Source: Sphingomonas taxi
GTDB taxonomy: Bacteria > Pseudomonadota > Alphaproteobacteria > Sphingomonadales > Sphingomonadaceae
NCBI GenBank assembly: GCA_003240625.1
Contig: QFMX01000008.1
Span: forward strand, 260,477-324,476
Length of the DNA: 64,000 nucleotides
Direction of reading: 5' to 3'
Part shown: one piece after another, positions 44,348 to 52,085 of the stretch
How positions within the stretch are numbered: the first letter of the stretch is position 1
How the letters are laid out: the number at the start of each line of letters is the position of its first letter
Position numbers and translations under genes: made by a program
The notes under the pieces: generated by a model
The model's database searches: none
The model's input: only the letters and a program-made list of their open reading frames with translations
What the model was told of the DNA's origin: nothing

Positions 44348-46099
44348 TCAGGCGCTCTGCTTAGCCCGGCTAGCGCGCTTGCGCTCGTTCGCGTCGAGGA
44401 AGCGCTTGCGCAGGCGGATCGACTTCGGCGTGACTTCGACCATCTCGTCGTCGTCGATGTACGCGATCGCCTGCTCCAGCGTCGCGCGCTTCGGCGGGGA
44501 CAGGCGAACCTGGTCGTCCTTGCCGCCCGAGGCGCGGAAGTTGGTCAGCGCCTTGGTCTTCATCGGGTTGACCTCAAGGTCATCCGGCTTGGCGTTCTCG
44601 CCGACGATCATGCCCTCATAGAGTGCCTCGCCGTGGCCCACGAACAGGATGCCGCGCTCTTCGAGCGGACCGAGGGCATAGTTGTTCGCCTCGCCAGAAC
44701 CGTTCGAGATCAGCACGCCGTTCTTGCGACCCTCGATCGGACCCTTGTGCGGGCCGTACTTCTCGAACAGCCGGTTCATGATGCCCGTGCCGCGCGTGTC
44801 GGACAGGAACTCGCCATGATAGCCGATCATCCCGCGGCTCGGCGCCGAGAAGGTGATGCGGGTCTTGCCGCCGGTCGACGGACGCATGTCGGTCATCTCG
44901 GCCTTACGGGTGTTCATCTTCTCGACGACGGTGCCCGAATGCTCCTCGTCGACGTCGATGATGACGGTCTCGTACGGCTCGGTCTTCTTGCCGTTCTCGT
45001 CCTCGCCGAACAGCACGCGCGGACGCGAGATGCCCAGTTCAAAGCCCTCGCGGCGCATCGTCTCGATCAGCACGCCCAGCTGAAGCTCGCCGCGGCCGGC
45101 GACTTCGAAGCTGTCCTTGTCGGCCGCCTCAGTCACCTTGACGGCGACGTTCGACTCGGCTTCGCGGAACAGGCGCTCGCGGATCATGCGGCTCGTCACC
45201 TTGGTGCCCTCGCGGCCCGCCATCGGCGAGTCGTTCACGGCAAAACGCATCGACAGCGTGGGGGGATCGATCGGCTGCGCGTGCAGCGGCTCGGTCACCG
45301 TGATGTCGGCGATCGTGTCGGCCACGGTCGCAACCGAAAGCCCTGCGAGCGAGATGATGTCGCCGGCCTTGGCTTCGTCGACGGGAACGCGGTCGAGACC
45401 ACGGAACGACATGATCTTCGAGGCGCGACCCGTCTCGATGATCTTGCCGTCGTTGTTCAGCGCGTGGATCGGCTGGTTGGTCTTCACGGTACCCGAATTG
45501 ACGCGACCGGTGAGGACGCGGCCGAGGAACGGATCGCGGTCGAGCAGCGTGACGAGGAAGGTGAACGGCACGCCGGCGACTTCCACGGCGGGCGGCGGCA
45601 CGTGCTTCACGATCGTCTCGAACATCGGGATCAGCGTGCCTTCGCGCGCGTCCATGTCGGTCGATGCATAGCCGTTGCGACCCGATGCGTAGAGCACGGG
45701 GAAGTCGAGCTGGTCGTCGTTCGCATCGAGCGACACGAACAGGTCGAACACTTCGTCGAGCACTTCCTGGATGCGCGCGTCGTTACGGTCGACCTTGTTG
45801 ACGACGACGATCGGCTTCAGGCCCAGCGCGAGCGCCTTGCCGGTGACGAACTTGGTCTGCGGCATCGCGCCTTCCGACGAATCGACCAGCAGGACGACGC
45901 CGTCGACCATCGACAGGATGCGCTCGACTTTGGCGAGAATGGTGATGCCACGCTCTTTTTCGAGGTCGTTCGAATCCATTGCGCGCTCTTCGACGCGCTG
46001 GTTGTCGCGGAAGGTGCCGGACTGGCGGAAGAGCTGGTCGACCAGCGTCGTCTTGCCGTGATCGACGTGCGCAATGATCGCCACGTTGCGGAGGCTCAT
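44348..46099 (-). CDS. typA: TypA/BipA ribosome-associated GTPase with the G3 region missing
   Basis: 583 residues from MSLRNVAIIAHVDHGKTTLV. G1 (HVDHGKTT, 11-18), G2 (E-R-G-I-T-I, 49-54), G4 (N-K-V-D, 101-104) and G5 (Y-A-S-G-R-N-G) are intact, as are beta-barrel domain II, the EF-G-like domains and the TypA-specific C-terminal domain. After Lys57 the sequence jumps from G-I-T-I-L-A-K straight to V-E-R-I-L-S-M-V-D-G. Normal family members have about 25 residues between these, including the invariant DTPGH of G3/switch II. The gap is in frame (junction near 45928/45929), the frame is otherwise open, and the length falls short of the usual 605-608 by that amount. GTP hydrolysis would be expected to fail. 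It could be a real deletion or an assembly error. Confidence 0.93.
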   Translation of the reverse strand: MSLRNVAIIAHVDHGKTTLVDQLFRQSGTFRDNQRVEERAMDSNDLEKERGITILAKVERILSMVDGVVLLVDSSEGAMPQTKFVTGKALALGLKPIVVVNKVDRNDARIQEVLDEVFDLFVSLDANDDQLDFPVLYASGRNGYASTDMDAREGTLIPMFETIVKHVPPPAVEVAGVPFTFLVTLLDRDPFLGRVLTGRVNSGTVKTNQPIHALNNDGKIIETGRASKIMSFRGLDRVPVDEAKAGDIISLAGLSVATVADTIADITVTEPLHAQPIDPPTLSMRFAVNDSPMAGREGTKVTSRMIRERLFREAESNVAVKVTEAADKDSFEVAGRGELQLGVLIETMRREGFELGISRPRVLFGEDENGKKTEPYETVIIDVDEEHSGTVVEKMNTRKAEMTDMRPSTGGKTRITFSAPSRGMIGYHGEFLSDTRGTGIMNRLFEKYGPHKGPIEGRKNGVLISNGSGEANNYALGPLEERGILFVGHGEALYEGMIVGENAKPDDLEVNPMKTKALTNFRASGGKDDQVRLSPPKRATLEQAIAYIDDDEMVEVTPKSIRLRKRFLDANERKRASRAKQSA

Positions 46100-46200
46100 G
46101 AATGTATTCTCTTGAAACGAGGAACGGGGTTGGCGCGCGCCATAGCGTAATTGTTGCGCCGCGGGAAGACCGGGCGGTGTTTGCGTCCTCCGCACCCCTC

Positions 46201-46286
46201 CCGTCATCCTGACGAAAGTCAGGACCCAGGGTAACAGAACGCAGCTTTTCTTGGCTCTGGGTCCTGACTTTCGTCAGGATGACGGA
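46201..46286. repeat. Family E paired inverted repeat, copy 3
   Basis: CGTCATCCTGACGAAAGTCA and its inverse enclose GGACCCAGGGTA and CTGGGTCC. It lies between typA and the predicted protease gene, which are both on the minus strand. Confidence 0.87.
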
Positions 46287-46296
46287 GCGTTGGCGG

Positions 46297-47262
46297 TCAT
46301 CGGCGCTTGTATGTTCCGGCGGCGAGAATAGCACGAGGATCGCGGACCGCCAGCATCGCGCGAAGGGCGGCGTGTTTGTCGGGTGCGGCGGCGTAGTAAC
46401 GCTGCCAAATCCGCAGCCCCATCCAATAGCCGAGTTCGGGCGGCCAGCCGGCGGGCGGCGTGGAGTAGTTGCCGATCCAGCGGGCATAGGCTTTGGCTTC
46501 GGGCGAGCCTTCCTCGGGGTCGTCCTTGTCGGTGAGCTTGCGGGTGAGCGCGATGTCGGCCTGCAGCTGGCGCCAGAGTTCGGCTTCGCGCGGTGCGGCC
46601 CAGGCGGCGCGCGCGGCGTCGGGCTCCTCGCCGGTGACGAGTTGCGCGATGAAGTCGGCGGCGCCCTCGACCAGGATCGCGGTGAGCAGGGGGTCGCGGG
46701 CGAGCGTCATGCCAGCGTCCTGCTGGAAGGAATGCACCGTCTCGTGCGCGAAGAAATGGCGGAGCGTCTGGCGGAGTTTCTCGGGCGTCGGCGACATGTG
46801 GCAGAGCACTTCGAGGCCGAGTACCTGCGCGCCGGGCTTGGCGGTGCCGCCGGAGGTATTCGCGCCGAAGACTATATAGACTTGCGGGAGCTTCACGTCG
46901 GGGAGCGCACCGTGGAGGCCGAGATAGATCGAGCGGAGATCGGCGGTCGCGGCCTTCGCGACGGGGAGGCAGGTCTTGATCGCCTGTGCGTAGCGGGTGG
47001 GGTTGGCGGCGATCGCGCGCGCGAGATTGTCGGCGTCGACGATCCGGCCGGGAGTGAAGACGCCGATCCCGAAGCTGCCCTTGTCGAGATAGTCGCGTTT
47101 CAGTTGCGCCGCGGTGGGCTTGCCTTTGGTCTTGGCGAAGAGAGTGGCGAAGCGGTCGGCGTCTTCGGTGTGGATCGTGGCAGTTAGTGGATCGGTTGGC
47201 GGGGGACGATTCGTGGCGGCCGCGGGGAGGAGCGCGAGCGCGAGGATCAGCGGGCGGAGCAT
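46297..47262 (-). CDS. Predicted secreted zinc-dependent protease (DUF2268-like)
   Basis: 321 residues. A Sec signal (M-L-R-P-L-I-L-A-L-A-L-L-P-A-A-A) precedes a helical domain with the gluzincin motif HETVH (173-177) and a downstream Glu199 in L-V-E-G-A-A-D, the spacing expected of HExxH...E metallopeptidases. This fits the DUF2268 group of predicted Zn-dependent proteases, but no substrate is known. The ATG at 47262 is preferred; in-frame codons upstream lie in a repeat. Product probably periplasmic. Stands alone between typA and an oxidoreductase gene. Confidence 0.7.
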   Translation of the reverse strand: MLRPLILALALLPAAATNRPPPTDPLTATIHTEDADRFATLFAKTKGKPTAAQLKRDYLDKGSFGIGVFTPGRIVDADNLARAIAANPTRYAQAIKTCLPVAKAATADLRSIYLGLHGALPDVKLPQVYIVFGANTSGGTAKPGAQVLGLEVLCHMSPTPEKLRQTLRHFFAHETVHSFQQDAGMTLARDPLLTAILVEGAADFIAQLVTGEEPDAARAAWAAPREAELWRQLQADIALTRKLTDKDDPEEGSPEAKAYARWIGNYSTPPAGWPPELGYWMGLRIWQRYYAAAPDKHAALRAMLAVRDPRAILAAGTYKRR

Positions 47263-47310
47263 GGTGCAGAGTATCGTGTGTTTGCCGGGACGCCAGAGGT
47301 GATATCGCAA

Positions 47311-47435
47311 TCCTCCCCCGCAAGGGGGAGGTGTCGCCGAAGGTGACGGAGGGGGAGGACACGGAGCACGCGTGGTCACTTGCCTCCCCCTCCGTCAGGC
47401 GAGAGCCTGCCACCTCCCCCTTGCGGGGGAGAATC
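47311..47435. repeat. Family B paired inverted repeat, copy 3
   Basis: CCTCCCCCGCAAGGGGGAGG with GGTGACGGAGGGGG and its inverse. First of two elements in the 352-base gap 47263-47614. Confidence 0.87.
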
Positions 47436-47470
47436 GTGAGGTGGCGGTGATAGGAGAGCTTCCAATCTCC

Positions 47471-47576
47471 CCACCCCGGCGAAGGCCGGGGCCCAGGTGG
47501 GAAGGTGGCAATAACGACGCGCCGCCATCCTTTAGCAACGTCCCCCAACTGGGCCCCGGCCTTCGCCGGGGTGGGG
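47471..47576. repeat. Family D paired inverted repeat, copy 7
   Basis: CACCCCGGCGAAGGCCGGGG and its inverse enclose a centre beginning GGGAAGGTGGCAATAACG, near-identical to the centre of copy 3. Confidence 0.88.
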
Positions 47577-47614
47577 CTTGAACTTAGGTGGCGATCATCC
47601 CCGAGTGGAATGGC

Positions 47615-48628
47615 TCAGAACCCCTCCAGCACGATCTTCCCCTTCGCCGTATGGCTCTCGATCCGCTCATGCGCCCGCCGCAAATTCGCCGCATCGATCC
47701 GCCCGAAATTCTCCGCAAGCGTCGTCCGGATCGTCCCCGCATCGACCAACGCCGCGACCTCGTCGAGCAACCGCCCCTGCTCGCCCATGTCCGGGGTCTG
47801 GAACAGCGAGCGCGTGTACATCAGTTCCCAGTGGACCGAGATCGACTTCTGCTTCAGCGGCGCGATGTCGAGTGTCTTGGGGTCGTCGATCAGCGCGAGG
47901 CGGCCCTGCGGCGCGATCAACGTGGCGATCTCGGAGATGTGCTCGTCGGTATGAGTCGTCGAGAACACGTAGGCAGGAGCCCCCAGCCCGAGCGCCTCGA
48001 CCTGCTCGGCGAGCGGCTTGCGGTGATCGATCACGTGATGCGCGCCGAGATCTTCGACCCAGCCCCGCGTCTCGTCGCGCGAGGCGGTGGCGATGATCGT
48101 CAGGTCGGTGAGCTTGCGCGCGAGCTGGATCGTGATCGACCCTACCCCGCCGGCACCGCCGATGATCAGGATGGCGTTCGCCGCACCGGGCACGGGTTTG
48201 CGCACGTCGAGGCGGTCGAACAGCGTCTCCCACGCGGTGATCGAGGTCAGCGGCAGCGCCGCCGCCTGCGCCCAATCGAGCGACTGCGGCTTGTGGCCGA
48301 CGATCCGTTCGTCGACGAGGTGGTATTCGGCATTGGTGCCGGGCCGGTCGATCGCGCCGGCGTAGAACACCGCATCGCCGACCGCGAACTTGGTCACGTC
48401 AGGGCCGACCGCGACGACGACCCCCGCCGCGTCCCAGCCCAGTATCTGCGGCTTGCCGTCGGGATCGGCGCGGTTCTGGCGGATCTTGGTGTCGACCGGA
48501 TTGACCGACACCGCCTTCACCTCGACGAGCAGGTCGCGGCCGGTGGCTTCGGGCTTGGGGAGGTCGAGGTCGGCGAGCGACTGCGGATCGTCGATCGGGA
48601 GCGACTTGGTATAGCCGATGGCGCGCAT
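47615..48628 (-). CDS. Zinc-independent MDR-family alcohol dehydrogenase/quinone oxidoreductase
   Basis: 337 residues. N-terminal GroES-like domain (V-K-A-V-S-V-N-P-V-D-T-K-I-R), a nucleotide-binding Rossmann domain with G-G-A-G-G-V-G-S, and the C-terminal region with N-F-G-R-I-D-A-A-N-L. The catalytic-zinc Cys/His set of classical alcohol dehydrogenases is missing, so it belongs to the quinone-oxidoreductase-like ZADH group (COG0604), likely NADPH-dependent. Substrate unknown. It is divergent from telA, and a small shared promoter region lies between them. Confidence 0.87.
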   Translation of the reverse strand: MRAIGYTKSLPIDDPQSLADLDLPKPEATGRDLLVEVKAVSVNPVDTKIRQNRADPDGKPQILGWDAAGVVVAVGPDVTKFAVGDAVFYAGAIDRPGTNAEYHLVDERIVGHKPQSLDWAQAAALPLTSITAWETLFDRLDVRKPVPGAANAILIIGGAGGVGSITIQLARKLTDLTIIATASRDETRGWVEDLGAHHVIDHRKPLAEQVEALGLGAPAYVFSTTHTDEHISEIATLIAPQGRLALIDDPKTLDIAPLKQKSISVHWELMYTRSLFQTPDMGEQGRLLDEVAALVDAGTIRTTLAENFGRIDAANLRRAHERIESHTAKGKIVLEGF

Positions 48629-48690
48629 GCTGGAACTCCTGTGATGTCGGCCCCAAGCTGTCGACGCCGTCCCTTGGTTTCAAGGCGCGG

Positions 48691-48720
48691 TTGGCAAGAG
48701 CGGTGTGTTATCTATATATG
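48691..48720 (+). promoter_or_regulatory. Predicted sigma-70-like promoter for telA
   Basis: TTGGCA (48691-48696) and TATATA (48713-48718) are separated by 16 bases, and an AT-rich run is otherwise rare here. It lies about 60 bases before the telA ATG, which follows a GGAGATAACGC ribosome site. Confidence 0.45.
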
Positions 48721-48776
48721 CCACTTGAACGCGGGACGGGTTGCAGCCACCATGTCCCATCGAACGGAGATAACGC

Positions 48777-49988
48777 ATGGCGACGACACCCGAGACGCTG
48801 AATGAAGAGCCGGGCCTGGTTTTGACGCCGCCCGATCCGGTGCCGACCGTGGCCGCCTCGAAGGCCGCCGGACTGGTGCCGGTCGATGCCGGCGTGAAGT
48901 CGCAGCTGGAGGAGCGCGTGTCGGGGTTCGTCACCGATCTCGTCGCGCAGGACGTCAACTCGCCGGAGTTCGGCAAGCGCGTCGATGCGATCACCGCGAT
49001 GGGCGCGAAGGAGATCCGCGAGGCCGCCGGCCAGTCGAACCGCTTCCTCGATCGCCCGGTCAAGGCGATGGATCAGGAGACAGGCGTCGGCAAGGACCTC
49101 GCCGAGCTGCGCCGCGTCGTCGAGGATCTCGATCCCGGCAAGAAGGGCAATCTCACCGCGCCGCAGAAGCTGTTCGGGATCATCCCGTTCGGTGGCAAGA
49201 TGCGCAATTATTTCGACGGCTACAAATCGTCGCAGACGCACATCGCGCAGATCCTGAAGAGCCTCGGCTCGGGCAAGGACGAGCTGCTGATGGACAATGC
49301 CGCGATCGATACCGAGCGCGCGAACCTGTGGGCGGCGATGGGCCGGCTCGAGCAGATGATCCACCTGTCGAAGACGATGGACGCCAAGCTGGAGGACGTT
49401 GCCAACGAGCTCGACCACACCGATCCCGCCAAGGCGAAGGCGATCCGTGAAACGGCGCTGTTCTACACGCGCCAGCGGACGCAGGACCTGCTGACGCAGA
49501 TGGCGGTGACCGTGCAGGGCTATCTCGCGCTCGACCTGGTCAAGAAGAACAATGTCGAGCTGGTGAAGGGTGTCGATCGCGCGTCGACCACGACCGTCTC
49601 GGCGCTGCGCACCGCGGTAACGGTGGCGCAGGCGCTGACCAACCAGAAGCTGGTGCTGGAGCAGATCACCGCGCTCAACACGACGACCGCGAACATCATC
49701 GATTCGACCGGCAAGCTGCTCAAATCGCAGACCGCGCAGATCCACGAACAGGCCGCATCGGCGACGATCCCGCTGGAAACGCTGCAACGCGCGTTCCAGA
49801 ATATCTACGACACGATGGACGCGATCGACACGTTCAAGCTGAAGGCGCTCGATTCGATGAAGGTGACGGTCGGCGCGCTGTCGAACGAGGTCGACAAGTC
49901 CCGCGGGTATATCGCGCGTGCCGAGGGGGCCACGCAGGGGCAGTTGGGCGGACCTTCCGGTAGCCCGTTCAAGCTGGAGGCGATGTAA
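48777..49988 (+). CDS. TelA-family toxic anion resistance protein
   Basis: 403 residues, mostly long amphipathic helices with coiled-coil character (about 90-380). The P-V-D-A-G-V-K-S-Q-L-E-E-R-V motif, L-R-R-V-V-E-D-L-D-P, and G-Y-K-S-S-Q-T-H-I-A-Q-I match TelA (PF05816), which is linked to tellurite and envelope stress and to membrane-associated complexes. No signal peptide or membrane helix. It is followed after 5 bases by an XpaC-like membrane gene and then a tiny Cys-rich gene, all on the same strand. Length normal. Confidence 0.9.
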   Translation: MATTPETLNEEPGLVLTPPDPVPTVAASKAAGLVPVDAGVKSQLEERVSGFVTDLVAQDVNSPEFGKRVDAITAMGAKEIREAAGQSNRFLDRPVKAMDQETGVGKDLAELRRVVEDLDPGKKGNLTAPQKLFGIIPFGGKMRNYFDGYKSSQTHIAQILKSLGSGKDELLMDNAAIDTERANLWAAMGRLEQMIHLSKTMDAKLEDVANELDHTDPAKAKAIRETALFYTRQRTQDLLTQMAVTVQGYLALDLVKKNNVELVKGVDRASTTTVSALRTAVTVAQALTNQKLVLEQITALNTTTANIIDSTGKLLKSQTAQIHEQAASATIPLETLQRAFQNIYDTMDAIDTFKLKALDSMKVTVGALSNEVDKSRGYIARAEGATQGQLGGPSGSPFKLEAM

Positions 49989-49993
49989 CCCTC

Positions 49994-50701
49994 GTGAGCG
50001 AAGTCGACGACGCCATCGCCAGCGCCCGTGCCTCCTGGTCGCGCATCTCCGACGACCGCACCGGCACGGTGATCGGGCGCGTGCCGTCGCGGGGCCGGGC
50101 AAGGCAGACGCAGGCGATCGGCAAGCGGCTGACCCGGATCGCGGTCGCCGACGTGGCGATCCTGATCGCGGCGATGGTGATCGGCTGGATCGTGCCGCTC
50201 GGCATTGGCGGCGCGATGCTGGTGATGGCGCTGCTGGTCGCGGCCACGGTGCTGTTCGCGGTCTGGCCGGCGGAACGAGCGCCCACGCCCGAACGCCTCG
50301 CCGCGGTGGATATCCGCGCGCTCCCTGCGCAGACCGAGCGCTGGCTGGAGGCGCAACGCCCTGCCCTGCCCGCGCCGGCGATGACCTTGGTCGACAAGAT
50401 CGGCCTGCGCCTCGAAACGCTGACGCCGCAACTCGCGACGCTCGACGCGAACACGCAGGAAGCGGTCGATGTGCGCAAACTGATCGGCGAGCAATTGCCC
50501 GCCTTCGTCAAGGATTACGAAAAGGTCCCGGCATCGCTCCGCACCACCCCGCGCAACGGCCGCACGCCCGATGCGGAACTGGTCGACGGGCTGAAGCTGA
50601 TCGAACAGGAAATCGGCGAGATGACCGCGCGCCTTGCGCAGAGCGACCTCGACAATCTGTCGACGCGAGGGCGCTTCCTGGAGATGAAGTACAAGGACTG
50701 A
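49994..50701 (+). CDS. XpaC-like (5-bromo-4-chloroindolyl phosphate hydrolysis family) membrane protein
   Basis: 235 residues from a GTG start (VSEVDDAIASARASWS). Two adjacent transmembrane helices (about 48-67 and 70-90, VADVAILIAAMVIGWIVPLG and the following A-M-L-V-M-A-L-L-V-A-A-T-V-L-F-A-V-W) precede a cytoplasmic, mostly helical domain (about 95-235). This matches the XpaC-like partner that usually sits next to telA. It lies 5 bases after telA and so is probably coupled. The role is unknown beyond the telA association; the name of the family reflects a substrate assay rather than biology. Confidence 0.8.
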   Translation: MSEVDDAIASARASWSRISDDRTGTVIGRVPSRGRARQTQAIGKRLTRIAVADVAILIAAMVIGWIVPLGIGGAMLVMALLVAATVLFAVWPAERAPTPERLAAVDIRALPAQTERWLEAQRPALPAPAMTLVDKIGLRLETLTPQLATLDANTQEAVDVRKLIGEQLPAFVKDYEKVPASLRTTPRNGRTPDAELVDGLKLIEQEIGEMTARLAQSDLDNLSTRGRFLEMKYKD

Positions 50702-50705
50702 GCGG

Positions 50706-50882
50706 GTGAAGCGCACCCGGCTCAGCGTCTGCCGCCGAAAGGCGCGTTTCGTATCCGAAGCCGATGCGCTGATCGTAGCGCAGGCCGGACGCGTACCGCT
50801 CCGACCGTACCGCTGCGACCGCTGTCTACAGCTCCACCTGACCAGCCGGACGAAGGGCAAGCGCGTAGACATGAGGGGTTGA
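50706..50882 (+). CDS. Tiny Cys-rich zinc-ribbon-like protein
   Basis: 58 residues from GTG at 50706, 4 bases after the xpaC-like stop and 8 bases after an AAGGA site. It is very basic (K-R-T-R-L-S-V-C-R-R-K-A-R-F) with Cys9, Cys37, Cys40 and His44 in Y-R-C-D-R-C-L-Q-L-H-L-T-S-R-T-K-G, suggesting a zinc ribbon or knuckle. Every codon is sense until the TGA at 50880-50882. Its Y-R-C-x-x-C-x-x-x-H-L-T-S-R core looks like a family seen in sphingomonads, from memory. Function unknown; possibly RNA or DNA binding. It is probably co-transcribed with telA and the xpaC-like gene. Confidence 0.65.
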   Translation: MKRTRLSVCRRKARFVSEADALIVAQAGRVPLRPYRCDRCLQLHLTSRTKGKRVDMRG

Positions 50883-50973
50883 TAGATGTACCTATAAACA
50901 TCCACGAAGACTGCGCCAAGCCCTTCCCGTAATTTGCTTTCAATAGACGCTTCGCTCTGCGCAGCGCTGACTG

Positions 50974-50992
50974 GCGCTATTCTAGTTAGCGC
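50974..50992. promoter_or_regulatory. Palindromic site upstream of the AT-rich gene
   Basis: GCGCTA and TAGCGC (exact inverse 6-mers, 7-base spacer), just before a TATAAA-like stretch (50994-50999). It could be an operator or part of the promoter of the 51027 gene. Confidence 0.4.
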
Positions 50993-51026
50993 ACTATAAA
51001 CTGGGAGTTTATGAGGGCGTTAACAC

Positions 51027-52043
51027 ATGACGGTTTCTGTTGATCTCATGCGTGCACGGCTTCGTATTTATGAGGAGCGGCGCACCGAGTTCGAGCTGCG
51101 TGCTAAAACGAATGGCGGCAGCCTTCCGCGCAGCGACTGGTGGCGGCATGAATATTTCTCCAATCCCTATCTGCTAGGCTGCCCAGAGGATCGTCTTGCG
51201 ATCCGCTTTCATGACGTTTTTATCAATCAAACCGAATTGAGCCGTGGAGCCCTGATCGGTATCTTACCTATTGATGACGGCAACCAGTTCATTCGAAAGT
51301 TCACGCATCTTTTGGAAGAGTATGCTCTCCGCGGGGGCTTACCGCGCCTTGATAGTATTCCGAAAGAAACTCCCGACTATTTTGCCAATGGCGGCCCCAT
51401 CGCGACACGTATTTTTTCAAACTATGTCGAACCGCCTCGTCCTTTTCTGGTTAAATATGGTAGCCGGCAGTTTCTTGAGCCCATGCTACGTGACGGGATT
51501 TTTCGGATTTGCCCCGCGAGCTATTACAGCGATCCGGGGCACAATACTGCAATCCAGGACGACGAGGTCAGTCGAGTGTTTTGTATCCCGACATGGCGCG
51601 AACGCCTGAACGGGAAAACCTACACCGACATTCGCGGGCACCGTATTGAATACAAAAACGATGACATCGTCCTCCCTGTCGTTTTCAACGACTACTATCT
51701 CTACAGCCTATGCGACCATATTTACTACCGAATGCCGACGGACTTCGGTGCAGATGCCGCTTTGGTAATCAACGATCCAGTTCGCTTCACCCAACAAGTC
51801 ATCTCGAACTTCCTAGCCGCCTACCCTGATTGGGAACCGCTCGAAGGGCCAGTCACATATTACGATCCATACTTAGACTACACCAAGTTCCGCGTACCCG
51901 AGATGGCAAAGCCGTTCGGCTATTCTTATCAGCGCGAAGTGCGAATTGCGTTCAAACCACGGCGACGGCCTGCGAAAAAACTGGATCCTATTTTCCTGAA
52001 AATTGGGCCGATGGACGAATATGCGGAACTTCTCAGTGCGTAG
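51027..52043 (+). CDS. AT-rich orphan protein, DUF2971-like in part
   Basis: 338 residues. Codon use and base composition are clearly different from the rest of the window: near half G+C by eye, with many A/T third positions such as TTT, TAT and AAT. The segment F-L-V-K-Y-G-S-R-Q-F-L-E-P-M-L-R-D-G-I-F-R-I plus P-A-S-Y-Y-S-D-P-G resembles the start of DUF2971-type proteins (Y-x-S...L-x-x-G-x-L-x-x-S-x-P-x-x-F-N-D-P), which are often found in mobile or defence contexts; this is a weak match. No signal peptide or membrane helix. Probably acquired by transfer. GAGG lies about 10 bases before the ATG. Confidence 0.6.
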   Translation: MTVSVDLMRARLRIYEERRTEFELRAKTNGGSLPRSDWWRHEYFSNPYLLGCPEDRLAIRFHDVFINQTELSRGALIGILPIDDGNQFIRKFTHLLEEYALRGGLPRLDSIPKETPDYFANGGPIATRIFSNYVEPPRPFLVKYGSRQFLEPMLRDGIFRICPASYYSDPGHNTAIQDDEVSRVFCIPTWRERLNGKTYTDIRGHRIEYKNDDIVLPVVFNDYYLYSLCDHIYYRMPTDFGADAALVINDPVRFTQQVISNFLAAYPDWEPLEGPVTYYDPYLDYTKFRVPEMAKPFGYSYQREVRIAFKPRRRPAKKLDPIFLKIGPMDEYAELLSA

Positions 52044-52085
52044 CCAAATCGGATTGGATTCAGGATTTTTCCCTAAACCCCGCCG

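Noticed and set aside
45928..45929. A frameshifted typA pseudogene.
   Set aside because: The deletion is in frame and the rest of the protein is conserved to the end, so the gene is not a frameshift; only its catalytic region is missing.
44339..46150. A plus-strand open frame opposite typA.
   Set aside because: It is the antisense shadow of typA; the His/Asp/Arg-rich product has no family features.
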